Below, in pieces: positions 13,326 through 24,019 of a stretch of DNA of 64,000 nt. The position numbers were made by a program, and so were the translations under genes. Positions within the stretch are counted from its first letter, which is position 1, and each line of letters starts with the position of its first letter. This stretch comes from Serratia bockelmannii. GTDB lineage: Bacteria > Pseudomonadota > Gammaproteobacteria > Enterobacterales > Enterobacteriaceae. The notes beneath the pieces are model-generated. The model worked only from the letters and a program-made list of their open reading frames with translations. It searched no databases and was not told the origin of the DNA. Location: NCBI RefSeq assembly GCF_008011855.1, contig NZ_VOUX01000005.1, positions 62,001-126,000 on the forward strand, in the 5' to 3' direction.

Positions 13326-13811
13326 TTAGTGCAGAGCGGGTAGGGATAAGCCGAGAAAGTGGGCTAAAGTGCTTACCAACAGCTGGTGATCTTCCTTCTG
13401 CGGCGCGCCGGAAATGCTGATGCTGCCGACGCAGCCGAGGCCGGTCAGGGTGAGCGGGAAGGCGCCGCCGTGCACCGAATAGTCGCGCACGCTCAGCCCG
13501 TAACGCTCCTCCAGCGACGTTTGCCGCTGCTGCAGACGCAGGCCGATGGCGTAAGAACTTTTGTGAAAATGGTTCACCAGATTGCGCTTGCGCCGCACCC
13601 AGTCGGCGATGTCCGGCGTGGCGCCCGGCATGGCGTAATAAAACAGCGTCTGCCCGGCCAGTTGGATTTCGATGGCGATGCTCAGGCCGCGTCGCTCGGC
13701 GGCGGTTTTCAGCGCCGCGCCCAGCTCCCAGGCGGTGGTGGCGTCAAAATGGGTAAAGGCCAGCGTCGCTTCCTGTTCGCTGAGCGCCTGCAGTTCATCG
13801 TCGATATTCAT
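13326..13811 (-). CDS. UPF0303 / DUF336 family protein (heme-degrading-domain fold)
   Basis: 161 aa from the ATG at 13811 (MNIDDELQALSEQEATL), which has GGGAGAAACGC as ribosome-binding site. An in-frame extension to 13859 is rejected. It matches the UPF0303 group of the GlcG/HbpS (DUF336) fold: ALKTAAERRGLSIAIEIQLAGQTLFYYAMPG, then VRRKRNLVNHFHKSSY and GLSVRDYSVHGGAFPLTLTG. Function is unknown; 'heme-degrading domain' is only a family label. Divergent from the diguanylate cyclase, with dauA on its other side. Confidence 0.8.
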   Translation of the reverse strand: MNIDDELQALSEQEATLAFTHFDATTAWELGAALKTAAERRGLSIAIEIQLAGQTLFYYAMPGATPDIADWVRRKRNLVNHFHKSSYAIGLRLQQRQTSLEERYGLSVRDYSVHGGAFPLTLTGLGCVGSISISGAPQKEDHQLLVSTLAHFLGLSLPALH

Positions 13812-14009
13812 GCGTTTCTCCCCCGATATACAAAGGACAGAGTAGCCTGAAGCGAGCATCGTGAGATAGACGGCTTGGCGATAAGATAGAACTGCTACTC
13901 TATTAATAGACTGTGTAAAATGGCCGCCGCCGAAGCGGAGACGACAGGGATGCGTTATTCAACGTCTTTACATTACCCCTGGCGATCCCGAGGAGCGCGC
14001 TGACTATTT

Positions 14010-15110
14010 ATGACTTACATTGCGTCCATTTCCACCCTTTACAGCGACGCTTGCATCACCTATGCCACGCTGTCGGTAAGCTATTTCGTTCTCAGCAAGA
14101 ATGCCCCGTTTTCCTACCGTTCCGCACTGTGGAAGCGCGTCGTGTTCGGCCTGCTGGCCGGGGTGGCGGTGCTGTATTTGAGTCAGGATCGGCTGGTGTT
14201 GACCGATAAGGTACATTACAGCTTTGCGATGATCCCGATGATACTGGTGACGTTCTTCGGCGGCGGCGTCAGCGGACTGGTGAGTTTTCTGTTCGCCATG
14301 GCGCTGACCGGCGGTTTCACCGTCGATAACCTGTTCATCGCCTCGATCATCGCGCCGCTGCTGCTGTCGCAGGTGTGGCTGAAAAAATCCCACCGGACGT
14401 TTTACCTGACGATCGGCATTATCGCGCTGTATCGCATCGCGGTGGTGTGGCTGCTGGTGGACATGAGCGGGCTGTGGCCGGATGTGTTGCTGTACCAGGC
14501 GGTCTCCGCGCTCTGTCTGGCGATTTGCTATCATGCGCTGAATTTCAAAGAGCGCCACATCTACGCCTATTTCGCGATGCGTGCGCGTGCCACGACCGAC
14601 AGTGTGACCCACATCAACAACCGCGCCAGCGTCGATTATCAGCTGATGCTGCAGCGTGCCGAGCGTCGCCCGTGCGGGTTGATGATCCTCGATTTGGATA
14701 ACTTTAAAAGCATCAACGATACCTACGGTCATCCGGCCGGTGACGTGCTGCTGGCCAGCGTCGGTCGGCTGCTGCAAAACAGCGTGCGTAACGAGGACTT
14801 CGTCGGGCGCTACGGTGGCGAGGAGTTTATGGTGATCACCGCCAGCTACGATCCGCAGGTCATCGGTGGGGTAGCCGAACGTATTCGCAGCGCGGTGGAA
14901 AGCTCGACGTTCTTGCTGAATGCACACGACGAAGCGCACATCACGATGTCCATCGGCGTGTCGCTGTATCTGCCCGGCATGACGTTGGACAAGGCAATCG
15001 CCATGACCGACGAAGCGTTGTACGAGGCGAAGCGCAGCGGCAAAAACCGGGTGGTGACCAGCCGCGTGATGCAGCTGGCGCCGCTGGGCGCCGGTTTTCC
15101 GCGCGGATAA
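14010..15110 (+). CDS. Membrane-bound diguanylate cyclase
   Basis: Makes cyclic di-GMP from two GTP. The first ~180 residues are hydrophobic, with about five to six membrane segments, as in 5TM/LYT-type sensors. The GGDEF domain runs from ~195 to 350, starting DSVTHINNR. The active site is GGEEF at 269-273, an intact catalytic form. An inhibitory I-site RxxD sits at R260-D263, five residues before it, so product feedback is expected. No EAL domain. Monocistronic between divergent UPF0303 and convergent mfd. The environmental input is unknown. Confidence 0.92.
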   Translation: MTYIASISTLYSDACITYATLSVSYFVLSKNAPFSYRSALWKRVVFGLLAGVAVLYLSQDRLVLTDKVHYSFAMIPMILVTFFGGGVSGLVSFLFAMALTGGFTVDNLFIASIIAPLLLSQVWLKKSHRTFYLTIGIIALYRIAVVWLLVDMSGLWPDVLLYQAVSALCLAICYHALNFKERHIYAYFAMRARATTDSVTHINNRASVDYQLMLQRAERRPCGLMILDLDNFKSINDTYGHPAGDVLLASVGRLLQNSVRNEDFVGRYGGEEFMVITASYDPQVIGGVAERIRSAVESSTFLLNAHDEAHITMSIGVSLYLPGMTLDKAIAMTDEALYEAKRSGKNRVVTSRVMQLAPLGAGFPRG

Positions 15111-15112
15111 GC

Positions 15113-15140
15113 CGCCCCCGTCGGAGCGACGGGGGCGTTG
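15113..15140. terminator. Terminator between the diguanylate cyclase gene and mfd
   Basis: An 11-bp GC stem (CGCCCCCGTCG / CGACGGGGGCG) with a 3-base loop between the two convergent genes. The T run is weak, so it may be less efficient. Confidence 0.6.
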
Positions 15141-15142
15141 CC

Positions 15143-18100
15143 TTAGGCCGCCAGCGTGTGTTCGCGGAAGGCGTTCAGCAGCTCTTCGGTGAACGTCAGG
15201 CGTTTCTGGCGATCGGCCAGATCGAGCGTGAACTTCAGCTTACTCGGGCCGTCCAGGCGGTAAACCTGCGGATTGCCCTGCAACAGGCCGATCAGATAAC
15301 CCGGGTCAACGCGGTTGTTGTCGCCGAACTCGATAAAGCCGCCGCGCTCGTTGCTCTCGATGCGTTTGATCCCCAGCCTCTGCGCATGCAGGCGCAGCGC
15401 CGCGCATTGCAACAGGTTGCGCGCCGCATCCGGCAGCTGGCCGAAGCGGTCGATCAGTTCGACCTTCAACTCGTCAAGCTCACCGTCGTTCTTCGCGCTG
15501 GCGATACGCTTATACAGTGACAGGCGGGTATTGACGTCGGGAATGAAGTCTTCCGGCAGCAGCGTCGGCATGCGCAGTTCTACCTCGGTCTGGCTGCTGG
15601 TGAGATCTTCCAACGACGGTTCGCGACCGTTTTTCAACGCGTCGACGGCGCTTTCCAGCAGTTCCATATAGAGCGAGAAACCGACGGTGGTCATTTGGCC
15701 GCTCTGGTCTTCACCCAGCAGCTCACCGGCGCCGCGGATCTCCAGATCGTGGGTTGCCAGCGCGAACCCGGCGCCGAGATCTTCCAGCGACGCGATGGCC
15801 TCGAGCCGTTTATGGGCGTCGGTGCCCATGGCTTTCGGGTTTGGCGTCAGCAGATAGGCGTAAGCCTGATGGTGCGAACGCCCGACGCGGCCGCGCAATT
15901 GATGCAGCTGCGCCAGGCCGAAGCGATCGGCCCGCTCGATGATGATGGTGTTGGCGCTGGGGATATCGATGCCGGTTTCGATGATGGTGGTGCACACCAG
16001 CACGTTGAAGCGCTGGTGGTGGAAATCGTTCATCACCCGCTCCAGATCGCGTTCACGCATCTGGCCGTGGCCGATGGCGATGCGCGCTTCAGGCACCAGC
16101 TCAGCCAGGCGCTGCGCCGCTTTCTCGATGTTTTCCACGTCGTTGTAAAGGTAGTAAACCTGGCCGCCGCGCAGCACTTCGCGCAGGATCGCCTCGCGCA
16201 CCACCAGGCTGTCGTATTCGCGCACGAAGGTCTTCACCGCCAAGCGGCGCGCCGGCGGAGTGGCGATGATCGACAGATCGCGCATGCCGCTCATCGCCAT
16301 GTTCAGCGTCCGCGGGATTGGCGTGGCGGTCAGCGTCAGGATATCGACATCGGCGCGCATCGCCTTGATGCGCTCCTTGTGGCGCACGCCAAAGCGGTGC
16401 TCTTCATCGACGATCAGCAGCCCCAAATCCTTCCAGCGCAGATCGCTCTGCAGCAGTTTGTGGGTGCCGATGATGATGTCCACTTTGCCTTCGGTCGCGT
16501 CGTCCAGCACCTGTTGCTGCTCTTTGGCGCTGCGGAAGCGCGACATCATCTCGATGCGGATCGGCCAGGTGGCGAAGCGATCGCGGAAGTTGTCGAAGTG
16601 CTGCTGCGCCAGCAGCGTCGTCGGCACCAGCACCGCCACCTGCTTGCCGTTTTCCACCGCCAGGAAGGCGGCGCGCATCGCCACTTCGGTTTTGCCGAAG
16701 CCGACGTCGCCGCACACCAGGCGGTCCATCGCCAGCGGCTGGCACATGTCGCTCAGCACCGCGTTGATCGCCTGTTCCTGATCCGGCGTGGTTTCGAACG
16801 GGAAGCTCTGGCAGAACAGCTGGTACTGCTCGCGGTTGTGTTTGAAGGCGAAACCGGCCTTGGCGGCGCGCTGGGCGTAAATATCCAGCAGCTCGGCCGC
16901 CACGTCGCGCACCCGCTCGGCGGCTTTCTGCCGCGCGCGCGTCCAGGCGTCGCCGCCCAGTTTGTGCAGCGGGGCGTTTTCGTCCGCGCCGCCGGCATAA
17001 CGGCTGATCAGATGCAGCGAAGAAACCGGCACGTACAGCTTGTCCTCACCGGCGTAGGAGAGGATCAGGTATTCGGCCTTGATGCCGCCGGCCTCCAGCG
17101 TGGTCAGACCGACGTAGCGGCCGACGCCGTGCTCCAGATGCACCACCGGCTGGCCGGGATGCAGCTCCGCCAGGTTGCGGATCAGAGTATCGGTATTGAT
17201 GGTGCGTCGGTTATCCTGCCGGCGGCGGCTGACGCGCTCGCCGAGCAGATCGCTTTCGCAGATCAGCGCCCGCTGGCGCAGGCCGTCGAGGAAGCCGTGT
17301 TCGGCGGCGCCGACCATCATGTAACGGCCCGCCGTTTCCGCCTGATCGAGGCGCTGAATCAGCGCCGGCGCCAGCTTGATGCGGCCGAGCAGATCCTGCA
17401 GCGTTTCACGCCGCCCCTCGCTCTCGACGGAGAAAATCACGCTGCCGTCGAAGCCTTCGATAAAGCGCCGCAGATTATCCAGCGGGGATTTATGCTGCGC
17501 CTGCACCGCCAGATCGGGCAGGGTATGGTAGTCCAGATTGGTATTGCCGGCCTTGGCCGGCAGCTCATCGGTTTTCAGCGCGATGCGCGGCCAGGCCTTC
17601 AGCTCGCCGAACAGCGCGTCAACGCGCAGCCACAGCGTATCCGGCGCCAACAGCGGGCGCATCGGATCGACGCGGCGGCTTTCGTAACGCTGATTGACGT
17701 CTTGCCAGAAGCGCTCGGCGGCGCCCTCCAGATCGCCGGTGTTGACGATCAGCGTATTGCCTGGCAGGTAGCTGAACAGCGACGGCAGCGGCTGGCTGAA
17801 GAACAGCGGCTGCCAGTATTCGATACCGGCGGGCCAGGCGCTTTTGCTGACCTGCTGATAGATGTGTTCGGCGTCGCGACGCACCTCAAACTGCTCGCGC
17901 CACTGGCTGCGGAACAGCTCGATGGCGTTCTTGTCGGTGGGGAACTCGTGGGCCGGCAACAGATTGATGGCCTCGACTTCGCTCAGCGTGCGCTGGGTAT
18001 CGACGTCGAAGATACGCAGACTGTCGATTTCGTCATCGAAAAAGTCGATGCGGTAAGGCTCATCGCTGCCCATCGGGTAAAGATCGAGCAGCGCGCCGCG

Positions 18101-18616
18101 GGTGGCGAATTCGCCGTGCTCCATCACCTGATCGACGCTGCGGTAGCCGGCCTGTTCCAACTGCGCGCGCAGCTTGTCGCGCGACAGGCGCTGGCCTTTC
18201 TTCATCACCAGCGCGTGGCCGTGCAGGAATTCGTGCGGGCAGACGCGCTGCATCAGGGTGTTGACCGGCAGAATGATCACGCCGCGCGCCATGGTCGGCA
18301 GGTGATACAGGCTCGACAAACGATCTGAGATGATTTCCTGGTGCGGCGAGAAGCTGTCGTACGGCAGGGTTTCCCAGTCGGACAGCGTGGTCACCATCTG
18401 GTCAGTGAACTGCTGGATCTCGTCGCGCAGCCGCAGGGCGTTTTGCATATCCGGCGCGATCAGCATCACCGGGCCAGGGTGGCGTTCGACGATCTCGGCG
18501 CATTCCACGGCACAGGCCGCGCCGGTCAGTTGCCCCAGTTGGCGCAGATCGCCCGCGCGATCGGGCAGAGAATAACGAGGGGATGAAGAACGGTTACGGC
18601 TATCGGAAGTGCTCAT
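15143..18616 (-). CDS. mfd: Transcription-repair coupling factor
   Basis: Translocates on DNA, removes RNA polymerase stalled at lesions and recruits UvrA. At 1157 aa it compares with 1148 in E. coli. In order: UvrB-homology N terminus (LTGAACAV, DWETLPYDSFSPHQEII), RNA-polymerase interaction region (VHLEHGVGRYVGL, about 490), helicase motif I GDVGFGKTEVAMR (about 639), DEEH box IVDEEHRFGVRHKERIKA, motif VI LHQLRGRVGRSHHQAYAYLL, and the TRCF C-terminal domain. It starts with a Ser-rich MSTSDSRNRSSS tail longer than in E. coli. Divergent from lolCDE. Confidence 0.97.
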   Translation of the reverse strand: MSTSDSRNRSSSPRYSLPDRAGDLRQLGQLTGAACAVECAEIVERHPGPVMLIAPDMQNALRLRDEIQQFTDQMVTTLSDWETLPYDSFSPHQEIISDRLSSLYHLPTMARGVIILPVNTLMQRVCPHEFLHGHALVMKKGQRLSRDKLRAQLEQAGYRSVDQVMEHGEFATRGALLDLYPMGSDEPYRIDFFDDEIDSLRIFDVDTQRTLSEVEAINLLPAHEFPTDKNAIELFRSQWREQFEVRRDAEHIYQQVSKSAWPAGIEYWQPLFFSQPLPSLFSYLPGNTLIVNTGDLEGAAERFWQDVNQRYESRRVDPMRPLLAPDTLWLRVDALFGELKAWPRIALKTDELPAKAGNTNLDYHTLPDLAVQAQHKSPLDNLRRFIEGFDGSVIFSVESEGRRETLQDLLGRIKLAPALIQRLDQAETAGRYMMVGAAEHGFLDGLRQRALICESDLLGERVSRRRQDNRRTINTDTLIRNLAELHPGQPVVHLEHGVGRYVGLTTLEAGGIKAEYLILSYAGEDKLYVPVSSLHLISRYAGGADENAPLHKLGGDAWTRARQKAAERVRDVAAELLDIYAQRAAKAGFAFKHNREQYQLFCQSFPFETTPDQEQAINAVLSDMCQPLAMDRLVCGDVGFGKTEVAMRAAFLAVENGKQVAVLVPTTLLAQQHFDNFRDRFATWPIRIEMMSRFRSAKEQQQVLDDATEGKVDIIIGTHKLLQSDLRWKDLGLLIVDEEHRFGVRHKERIKAMRADVDILTLTATPIPRTLNMAMSGMRDLSIIATPPARRLAVKTFVREYDSLVVREAILREVLRGGQVYYLYNDVENIEKAAQRLAELVPEARIAIGHGQMRERDLERVMNDFHHQRFNVLVCTTIIETGIDIPSANTIIIERADRFGLAQLHQLRGRVGRSHHQAYAYLLTPNPKAMGTDAHKRLEAIASLEDLGAGFALATHDLEIRGAGELLGEDQSGQMTTVGFSLYMELLESAVDALKNGREPSLEDLTSSQTEVELRMPTLLPEDFIPDVNTRLSLYKRIASAKNDGELDELKVELIDRFGQLPDAARNLLQCAALRLHAQRLGIKRIESNERGGFIEFGDNNRVDPGYLIGLLQGNPQVYRLDGPSKLKFTLDLADRQKRLTFTEELLNAFREHTLAA

Positions 18617-18925
18617 TCAGGTATCTTTAATCAATGTGTTGGATGGCGTCCCGGCACGGATAACCCAGCGCCTTTATGCTGTTTATAGTAGCCCAGCGGC
18701 CGGCAAACTGACACAGCAAAAAGCGCTGCTCATCAATTTTCTGCCGGTTATTTAACCGGTTAATGCCGTCTGTTTTTTGCGGCTGAGGATAAATAACGCG
18801 CGAAGCTGCCGCCGTCTCCCTCTTCGCCGCCACGCAATAAAAGGCCGTCGGGTGTTCCCTAAACGAGGGAGAGCCTTTATTATCCATGATCACTTTGCTT
18901 AAGCCACGGCTATCAAACGGATTTC
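18617..18925. promoter_or_regulatory. mfd-lolC divergent intergenic region (309 bp)
   Basis: No convincing gene. It holds the inverted repeat CCGGTT-ATTT-AACCGG at 18744-18759 and must contain the promoters for mfd and lolCDE. A minus-strand ORF here (18627-18893) has no family features and is not annotated. Confidence 0.4.
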
Positions 18926-20128
18926 ATGTATCAACCTGTCGCGTTATTCATTGGCCTGCGCTACATGCGCGGGCGAGCCTCAGACCGCTTCGGGCGGTTT
19001 GTTTCCTGGCTTTCCACCATCGGCATTACGCTGGGGGTGATGGCGTTGGTCACCGTGCTGTCGGTGATGAACGGTTTCGAAAAGGATCTGGAGAACAACA
19101 TCCTCGGCCTGATGCCGCAGGCGTTGGTCACCAGTCCACAGGGATCGGTCAACCCGCAGCAGCTGCCGGCCTCCGAGGTGCAGAAGCTGCAGGGCGTCAC
19201 GCGCGTTGCGCCGCTGACCACCGGTGACGTGGTGCTGCAAAGCGCCCGCAGCGTGGCGGTTGGGGTGATGCTTGGCGTCAATCCCGACGAGGCCGATCCG
19301 CTAACCCCCTATCTGGTCAACGTCAAGCAGCAACAGCTGCAGCCGGGCCAATACAACATCATCATCGGCGAACAGCTGGCGGGGCAACTGGGCGTCAAGC
19401 GCGGCGATTCGCTGCGCGTGATGGTGCCGAGCGCCAGCCAGTTCACACCGATGGGCCGCATCCCCAGCCAGCGCCTGTTCACCCTCATCGGCACCTTCCA
19501 TGCCAATAGCGAGGTGGACGGCTATCAGCTGTTGGTCAACCAACAGGATGCCTCGCGCCTGATGCGTTACCCGGCCGGCAACATCACCGGCTGGCGCCTG
19601 TTCCTGCAACAGCCGCTGACGGTCGATACCCTCAGCCAACAGGCGCTGCCGGCGGGCACCGTCTGGAAAGACTGGCGCGATCGCAAGGGCGAGCTGTTCC
19701 AGGCGGTGCGCATGGAGAAGAACATGATGGGGCTGCTGCTCAGCCTGATCGTGGCGGTGGCGGCGTTTAACATCATTACGTCGCTCGGCCTGCTGGTGAT
19801 GGAGAAGCAGGGCGAGGTTGCCATTCTGCAGACCCAGGGGCTGACCCGCCGCCAGATCATGTCGGTATTCATGGTGCAGGGCGCCAGCGCCGGCATCATC
19901 GGTTCGCTGCTCGGCACGCTGCTCGGCGTGCTGCTGGCCACCAACCTGAATAACCTGATGCCGATCCTCGGCGCCTTGATCGACGGCGCTTCGCTGCCGG
20001 TGGCGGTCGATCCGCTGCAGGTGACGATCATCGCCGTGGTGGCGATGGCGGTTTCCCTATTGTCCACGCTTTATCCTTCATGGCGCGCTGCCGCCGTACA
20101 ACCCGCTGAGGCTTTACGTTATGAGTAA
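18926..20128 (+). CDS. lolC: Lipoprotein-releasing ABC transporter permease LolC
   Basis: Inner-membrane subunit of LolCDE, which extracts outer-membrane-destined lipoproteins and hands them to LolA. It has one N-terminal membrane segment ([22 protein letters not shown]), a large periplasmic domain carrying the LolA-binding hook region ([17 protein letters not shown]), then three C-terminal membrane segments beginning [19 protein letters not shown]. At 400 aa it compares with 399 in E. coli. It overlaps lolD by 8 bp, forming a tight lolC-lolD-lolE operon. Confidence 0.96.
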   Translation: MYQPVALFIGLRYMRGRASDRFGRFVSWLSTIGITLGVMALVTVLSVMNGFEKDLENNILGLMPQALVTSPQGSVNPQQLPASEVQKLQGVTRVAPLTTGDVVLQSARSVAVGVMLGVNPDEADPLTPYLVNVKQQQLQPGQYNIIIGEQLAGQLGVKRGDSLRVMVPSASQFTPMGRIPSQRLFTLIGTFHANSEVDGYQLLVNQQDASRLMRYPAGNITGWRLFLQQPLTVDTLSQQALPAGTVWKDWRDRKGELFQAVRMEKNMMGLLLSLIVAVAAFNIITSLGLLVMEKQGEVAILQTQGLTRRQIMSVFMVQGASAGIIGSLLGTLLGVLLATNLNNLMPILGALIDGASLPVAVDPLQVTIIAVVAMAVSLLSTLYPSWRAAAVQPAEALRYE

Positions 20129-20825
20129 CCATCTTTTGTTGCAGTGTGACAACCTGTGCAAGACCTATCAGGAAGGCAACCTGCACACCGACGTGCTGCG
20201 CAACGTCAGCTTTGCTATGCAGCAGGGCGAAATGATGGCGATCGTCGGCAGCTCGGGTTCCGGCAAGAGCACCCTGTTGCACCTGCTGGGCGGGTTGGAC
20301 TCACCGACCTCCGGCGAGGTGATTTTCAAGGGCGAATCGCTGAACGCCATGTCTTCGGCGGCCAAGGCTGAGCTGCGCAACCGCCAGTTGGGCTTCATCT
20401 ATCAGTTCCACCACCTGTTGCCGGACTTCACCGCGCTGGAAAACGCCGCCATGCCGCTGCTGATCGGCGGCGCCAAACCGGCGCAGGCGCAGGAGAAAGC
20501 GCGGGAGATGCTGGCGGCGGTCGGGCTGGAAAAGCGCAGCAAACACCGTCCGTCCGAGCTTTCCGGCGGCGAGCGTCAGCGCGTAGCGATCGCCCGCGCG
20601 CTGGTCAACAACCCGGCGCTGGTGCTGGCGGACGAACCGACCGGTAACCTGGATAAACGCACCGCGGACAGCATCTTCGATCTGCTGGGCGAGCTGAACG
20701 TGCGTCAGGGCACCGCGTTCCTGGTGGTGACGCACGATCTGCAGCTGGCCAAGCGTCTGAGCCGCCAGCTGGAAATGGCCGACGGCCACCTGCAGGCGCA
20801 GCTGACCCTGATGGGGGCCGAGTAA
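20121..20825 (+). CDS. lolD: Lipoprotein-releasing ABC transporter ATPase LolD
   Basis: ATPase that powers LolCDE. Walker [10 protein letters not shown] is near residue 42, the LolD-characteristic [22 protein letters not shown]-loop region follows, then the signature [17 protein letters not shown], Walker [13 protein letters not shown] and the switch His in VVTHD. 234 aa. Start ATG overlaps the end of lolC and its stop TAATG overlaps the lolE start. Confidence 0.97.
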   Translation: MSNHLLLQCDNLCKTYQEGNLHTDVLRNVSFAMQQGEMMAIVGSSGSGKSTLLHLLGGLDSPTSGEVIFKGESLNAMSSAAKAELRNRQLGFIYQFHHLLPDFTALENAAMPLLIGGAKPAQAQEKAREMLAAVGLEKRSKHRPSELSGGERQRVAIARALVNNPALVLADEPTGNLDKRTADSIFDLLGELNVRQGTAFLVVTHDLQLAKRLSRQLEMADGHLQAQLTLMGAE

Positions 20826-22072
20826 TGGCGGGAGCCTCACTGTCCTTCCTGACGGCCCTGCGTTTCAGCCGCGGCCGTAAACGCGGCGGCATGGTGTCGC
20901 TGATCTCGGTTATCTCCACCATCGGCATTGCGTTGGGGGTGGCGGTGCTGATCGTCGGCCTGAGCGCGATGAACGGCTTTGAGCGCGAGCTGAAGAACCG
21001 CATTCTGGCGGTGGTGCCGCATGGCGAACTCGAACCGGTCAATCAGCCGTTCAGCGGCTGGCCGTCGATTCTGCAACGGGTGGAAAAGGTGCCAGGCATT
21101 GTGGCCGCCGCACCGTACATCAACTTTACCGGCCTGATGGAAAACGGCGCGCAGCTGCGCGCGGTGGAAGTCAAAGGCGTTGATCCGCAGCAGGAGAGCC
21201 GGCTGAGCGCGCTGCCGCAGTATGTGCAGGGCGACGCCTGGGCCAACTTCAAGCCCGGCGAGCAGCAGGTGATCCTCGGCAAGGGCGTGGCCGACGCGCT
21301 GGGCGTCAAGCAGGGCGCCTATGTCACGGTGATGATCCCCAACAGCGACCCGGAAATGAAGCTGCTGCAGCCGAAGCGCATTCGCCTGCATGTGACCGGC
21401 ATTTTGCAGCTCAGCGGCCAGCTCGATCACAGCCTGGCGCTGGTGCCGCTGGCCGATGCGCAGCAGTATCTCGACATGGGTGACAGCGTCACGGGTATCG
21501 CGCTCAAGATGAACGACGTGTTCGCCGCCAACAAATTGGTGCGCGACGCCGGCGAAGTGACCAATTCTTATATCTACATCAAAAGCTGGATCGGCAAGTA
21601 CGGCTATATGTATCGCGACATCCAGATGATCCGCGCCATCATGTACCTGGCGATGGTGCTGGTGATCGGCGTAGCCTGCTTCAACATTGTCTCCACGCTG
21701 GTGATGGCGGTGAAAGACAAAAGCGCCGACATCGCAGTGCTGCGTACCCTGGGCGCCAAAGACGGTTTTATCCGCGCCATCTTCATCTGGTACGGGCTGC
21801 TGGCCGGGCTGCTGGGCAGCCTGAGCGGCGTGGTGATCGGGGTGATCGCCTCGCTGCAGCTGACCAACATCATCCGGGGCATCGAGAAACTGGTCGGCCA
21901 TTCCTTCCTGTCGGGCGATATCTACTTCATCGACTTCCTGCCTTCCGAGCTGCACTGGCTGGATGTGCTGATCGTGCTGGCGACCGCCATCGTGCTGAGC
22001 CTGCTGGCCAGTTGGTATCCGGCGAGGCGCGCCAGCCGCATCGATCCGGCGCGGGTGCTGAGCGGACAATAA
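20825..22072 (+). CDS. lolE: Lipoprotein-releasing ABC transporter permease LolE
   Basis: Second permease of LolCDE, which accepts the lipoprotein substrate. Same architecture as LolC: N-terminal membrane segment ([20 protein letters not shown]), periplasmic domain, and three C-terminal segments ([19 protein letters not shown] onward). At 415 aa it is one residue longer than E. coli LolE. Coupled to lolD by a one-base overlap. Confidence 0.96.
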   Translation: MAGASLSFLTALRFSRGRKRGGMVSLISVISTIGIALGVAVLIVGLSAMNGFERELKNRILAVVPHGELEPVNQPFSGWPSILQRVEKVPGIVAAAPYINFTGLMENGAQLRAVEVKGVDPQQESRLSALPQYVQGDAWANFKPGEQQVILGKGVADALGVKQGAYVTVMIPNSDPEMKLLQPKRIRLHVTGILQLSGQLDHSLALVPLADAQQYLDMGDSVTGIALKMNDVFAANKLVRDAGEVTNSYIYIKSWIGKYGYMYRDIQMIRAIMYLAMVLVIGVACFNIVSTLVMAVKDKSADIAVLRTLGAKDGFIRAIFIWYGLLAGLLGSLSGVVIGVIASLQLTNIIRGIEKLVGHSFLSGDIYFIDFLPSELHWLDVLIVLATAIVLSLLASWYPARRASRIDPARVLSGQ

Positions 22073-22077
22073 AACCC

Positions 22078-22110
22078 ACGGGGAGGCAGCGATGCCGCCC
22101 CGTTTTTTTA
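22078..22110 (+). terminator. Terminator after lolE, before nagK
   Basis: ACGGGGAGGCA-GCGA-TGCCGCCCCGT has one mismatch and is followed by TTTTTTT. It ends only 16 bp before the nagK start, so nagK depends either on read-through or on a promoter inside lolE. Confidence 0.75.
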
Positions 22111-22125
22111 GCCTGGGGATGGGTT

Positions 22126-23043
22126 ATGTACTACGGTTTCGATATGGGCGGCACCAAGATTGAGCTGGGGGTGTTCGACGACAACCTGCGGCGCATTTGG
22201 CAAAAGCGGGTGCCGACGCCGCGCGACGATTATCGGCAACTGCTGGCCACGCTGTGCGATCTGACCCTGGAGGCGGATGCGTTTTGCGGCCGGCGCGGCA
22301 GCGTCGGCATCGGTATTCCGGGCCTGCCCAACGACGATGACGGCACGCTGTTTACCGCCAACGTGCCGGCGGCGATGGGGCGTCCGCTGCCGCGCGATCT
22401 GGCGGCGCTGATCGGGCGCGAGGTGCGGGTCGATAACGACGCCAACTGCTTTGCGCTGTCGGAAGCCTGGGACGACGAGTTCCGCCGCTACCCGACGGTG
22501 CTGGGCATCATCCTCGGCACCGGCGTAGGCGGCGGCCTGATCGTCGACGGCAAGACGGTGCCTGGGCGCAACTATATCGCCGGCGAGTTCGGCCATTTGC
22601 GCCTGCCGGTGGACGCGCTCGAGGTGCTGGGGCGTGATGTGCCTCGCGTTGCCTGCGGGTGCGGCCATCAGGGTTGCATCGAAAATTACATATCGGGCCG
22701 CGGTTTCGAATGGATGTACGCCCATTTCTATGGCCGGCGCTTGCCTGCCACCGAGATCATTGCGCATTATCAGGCGGGTGAGCCGCAGGCGATGGCCCAC
22801 GTCGACCGCTTTATGGACGTGCTGGCGATCTGCCTGGGCAACCTGCTGACGGTGCTGGATCCGCATCTGGTGGTGATCGGTGGCGGGTTGTCGAACTTCG
22901 ACGCCATTTATCAGGCGTTGCCGCAGCGGCTGCCGGCTCACCTGCTGCGGGTGGCCCGGCTACCGCGCATCGAGAAAGCGCGCTATGGCGACGCCGGCGG
23001 CGTGCGCGGCGCAGCGTTTCTCAATTTGGCTCGCCCAACGTAA
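22126..23043 (+). CDS. nagK: N-acetyl-D-glucosamine kinase
   Basis: Phosphorylates GlcNAc released in cell-wall recycling; ROK-family kinase. The start [19 protein letters not shown] carries the ATP phosphate-binding [14 protein letters not shown] and the zinc-binding [17 protein letters not shown] follow, and the C-terminal [10 protein letters not shown] motif is present. At 305 aa it compares with 303 in E. coli. The ATG at 22126 is used; an in-frame extension back into lolE is a shadow. Order lolE-nagK-cobB is as in E. coli. Confidence 0.95.
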   Translation: MYYGFDMGGTKIELGVFDDNLRRIWQKRVPTPRDDYRQLLATLCDLTLEADAFCGRRGSVGIGIPGLPNDDDGTLFTANVPAAMGRPLPRDLAALIGREVRVDNDANCFALSEAWDDEFRRYPTVLGIILGTGVGGGLIVDGKTVPGRNYIAGEFGHLRLPVDALEVLGRDVPRVACGCGHQGCIENYISGRGFEWMYAHFYGRRLPATEIIAHYQAGEPQAMAHVDRFMDVLAICLGNLLTVLDPHLVVIGGGLSNFDAIYQALPQRLPAHLLRVARLPRIEKARYGDAGGVRGAAFLNLARPT

Positions 23044-23134
23044 TGGGCGTTGCGGCCAGGCGTGAATATATGCAGTCAACAACGCCGCAACGTCCAGTAA
23101 GAAGGGTAAACAGGGAAAAGTAAGGAGAGAGTTA

Positions 23135-23971
23135 ATGCACACTCGCCATCGGCTGTGTCAGTTTCGCAAGAGTAAGCATGTGCTGCATCAGCGCTTTCGT
23201 TCACGTATTTTTCACCGTGACACCATGGCGGCGGCAGAGCTGAAAAAGCCGTTTGTGGTGGTGTTGACCGGGGCCGGCATTTCGGCCGAGTCGGGCATTC
23301 GCACCTTCCGCGCCGCGGATGGGCTGTGGGAAGAGCACCGGGTGGAGGACGTCGCCACGCCGGAAGGTTTCCAGCGCGATCCGGCGCTGGTGCAGGCGTT
23401 TTACAACGAACGCCGCCGTCAGCTGCAAACGGAGGAGATCGTCCCGAACGCCGCGCACCGCGCGCTGGCGGATCTGGAAGAGTGGCTGGGGGACAACTTC
23501 CTGCTGGTCACGCAAAACATCGATAACCTGCATGAGCGCGCCGGCAGCAAGCGGGTGTTGCATATGCACGGCGAATTGCTGAAGGTGCGCTGCACCCAGT
23601 CGGGGCAGGTGTTCGAATGGCCCGGTGATCTCAGCGTCGACGATCGTTGCCATTGCTGCCAGTTCCCGGCGCCGCTGCGGCCGCACGTGGTGTGGTTCGG
23701 CGAGATGCCGCTGGGCATGGACGACATCTACCAGGCGCTGAGCAAGGCCGATTTCTTCGTCGCCATCGGCACTTCCGGCCACGTCTATCCGGCGGCCGGG
23801 TTCGTGCATGAGGCGCGGCTGGGCGGCGCCTATGCGATGGAGCTGAACCTGGAGCCGAGTCAGGTGGAAAGCCAGTTCGACGAGAAACACTACGGTCTGG
23901 CCAGTGAAGTGGTGCCGCGTTTTGTGCACAAATTCCTGGTGGGCAAGGTGGCGCGGGCCGACAGGCCCTGA
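23135..23971 (+). CDS. cobB: NAD-dependent protein deacylase CobB (sirtuin)
   Basis: Removes acetyl and succinyl groups from protein lysines, for example acetyl-CoA synthetase, using NAD+. The NAD loop is [23 protein letters not shown], then [12 protein letters not shown] with catalytic His in HMHGELL, the [18 protein letters not shown] zinc segment and [13 protein letters not shown]. The basic 30-residue N terminus ([19 protein letters not shown]) corresponds to the long CobB form; an internal ATG at 23225 could give the short form. 278 aa. Convergent with potD. Confidence 0.95.
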   Translation: MHTRHRLCQFRKSKHVLHQRFRSRIFHRDTMAAAELKKPFVVVLTGAGISAESGIRTFRAADGLWEEHRVEDVATPEGFQRDPALVQAFYNERRRQLQTEEIVPNAAHRALADLEEWLGDNFLLVTQNIDNLHERAGSKRVLHMHGELLKVRCTQSGQVFEWPGDLSVDDRCHCCQFPAPLRPHVVWFGEMPLGMDDIYQALSKADFFVAIGTSGHVYPAAGFVHEARLGGAYAMELNLEPSQVESQFDEKHYGLASEVVPRFVHKFLVGKVARADRP

Positions 23972-23977
23972 GAAAGG

Positions 23978-24004
23978 CATCAGGGCGCACTGCGCGCCCT
24001 GATG
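23978..24004. terminator. Stem-loop between cobB and potD
   Basis: Perfect 11-bp stem CATCAGGGCGC / GCGCCCTGATG with loop ACTGC between convergent genes. T runs are poor on both sides, so termination strength is uncertain. Confidence 0.55.
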
Positions 24005-24019
24005 TGATGGCGGGGCGTA

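Noticed and set aside
15695-18328. 877-codon plus-strand open frame
   Set aside because: It lies wholly antisense to mfd. The protein is a His/Arg/Gln-rich shadow produced by GC-rich codon use, with no family features or start signal.
18627-18893. 88-codon minus-strand ORF between mfd and lolC
   Set aside because: No ribosome-binding site, no recognisable domain, and composition typical of noncoding DNA; likely the divergent promoter region.
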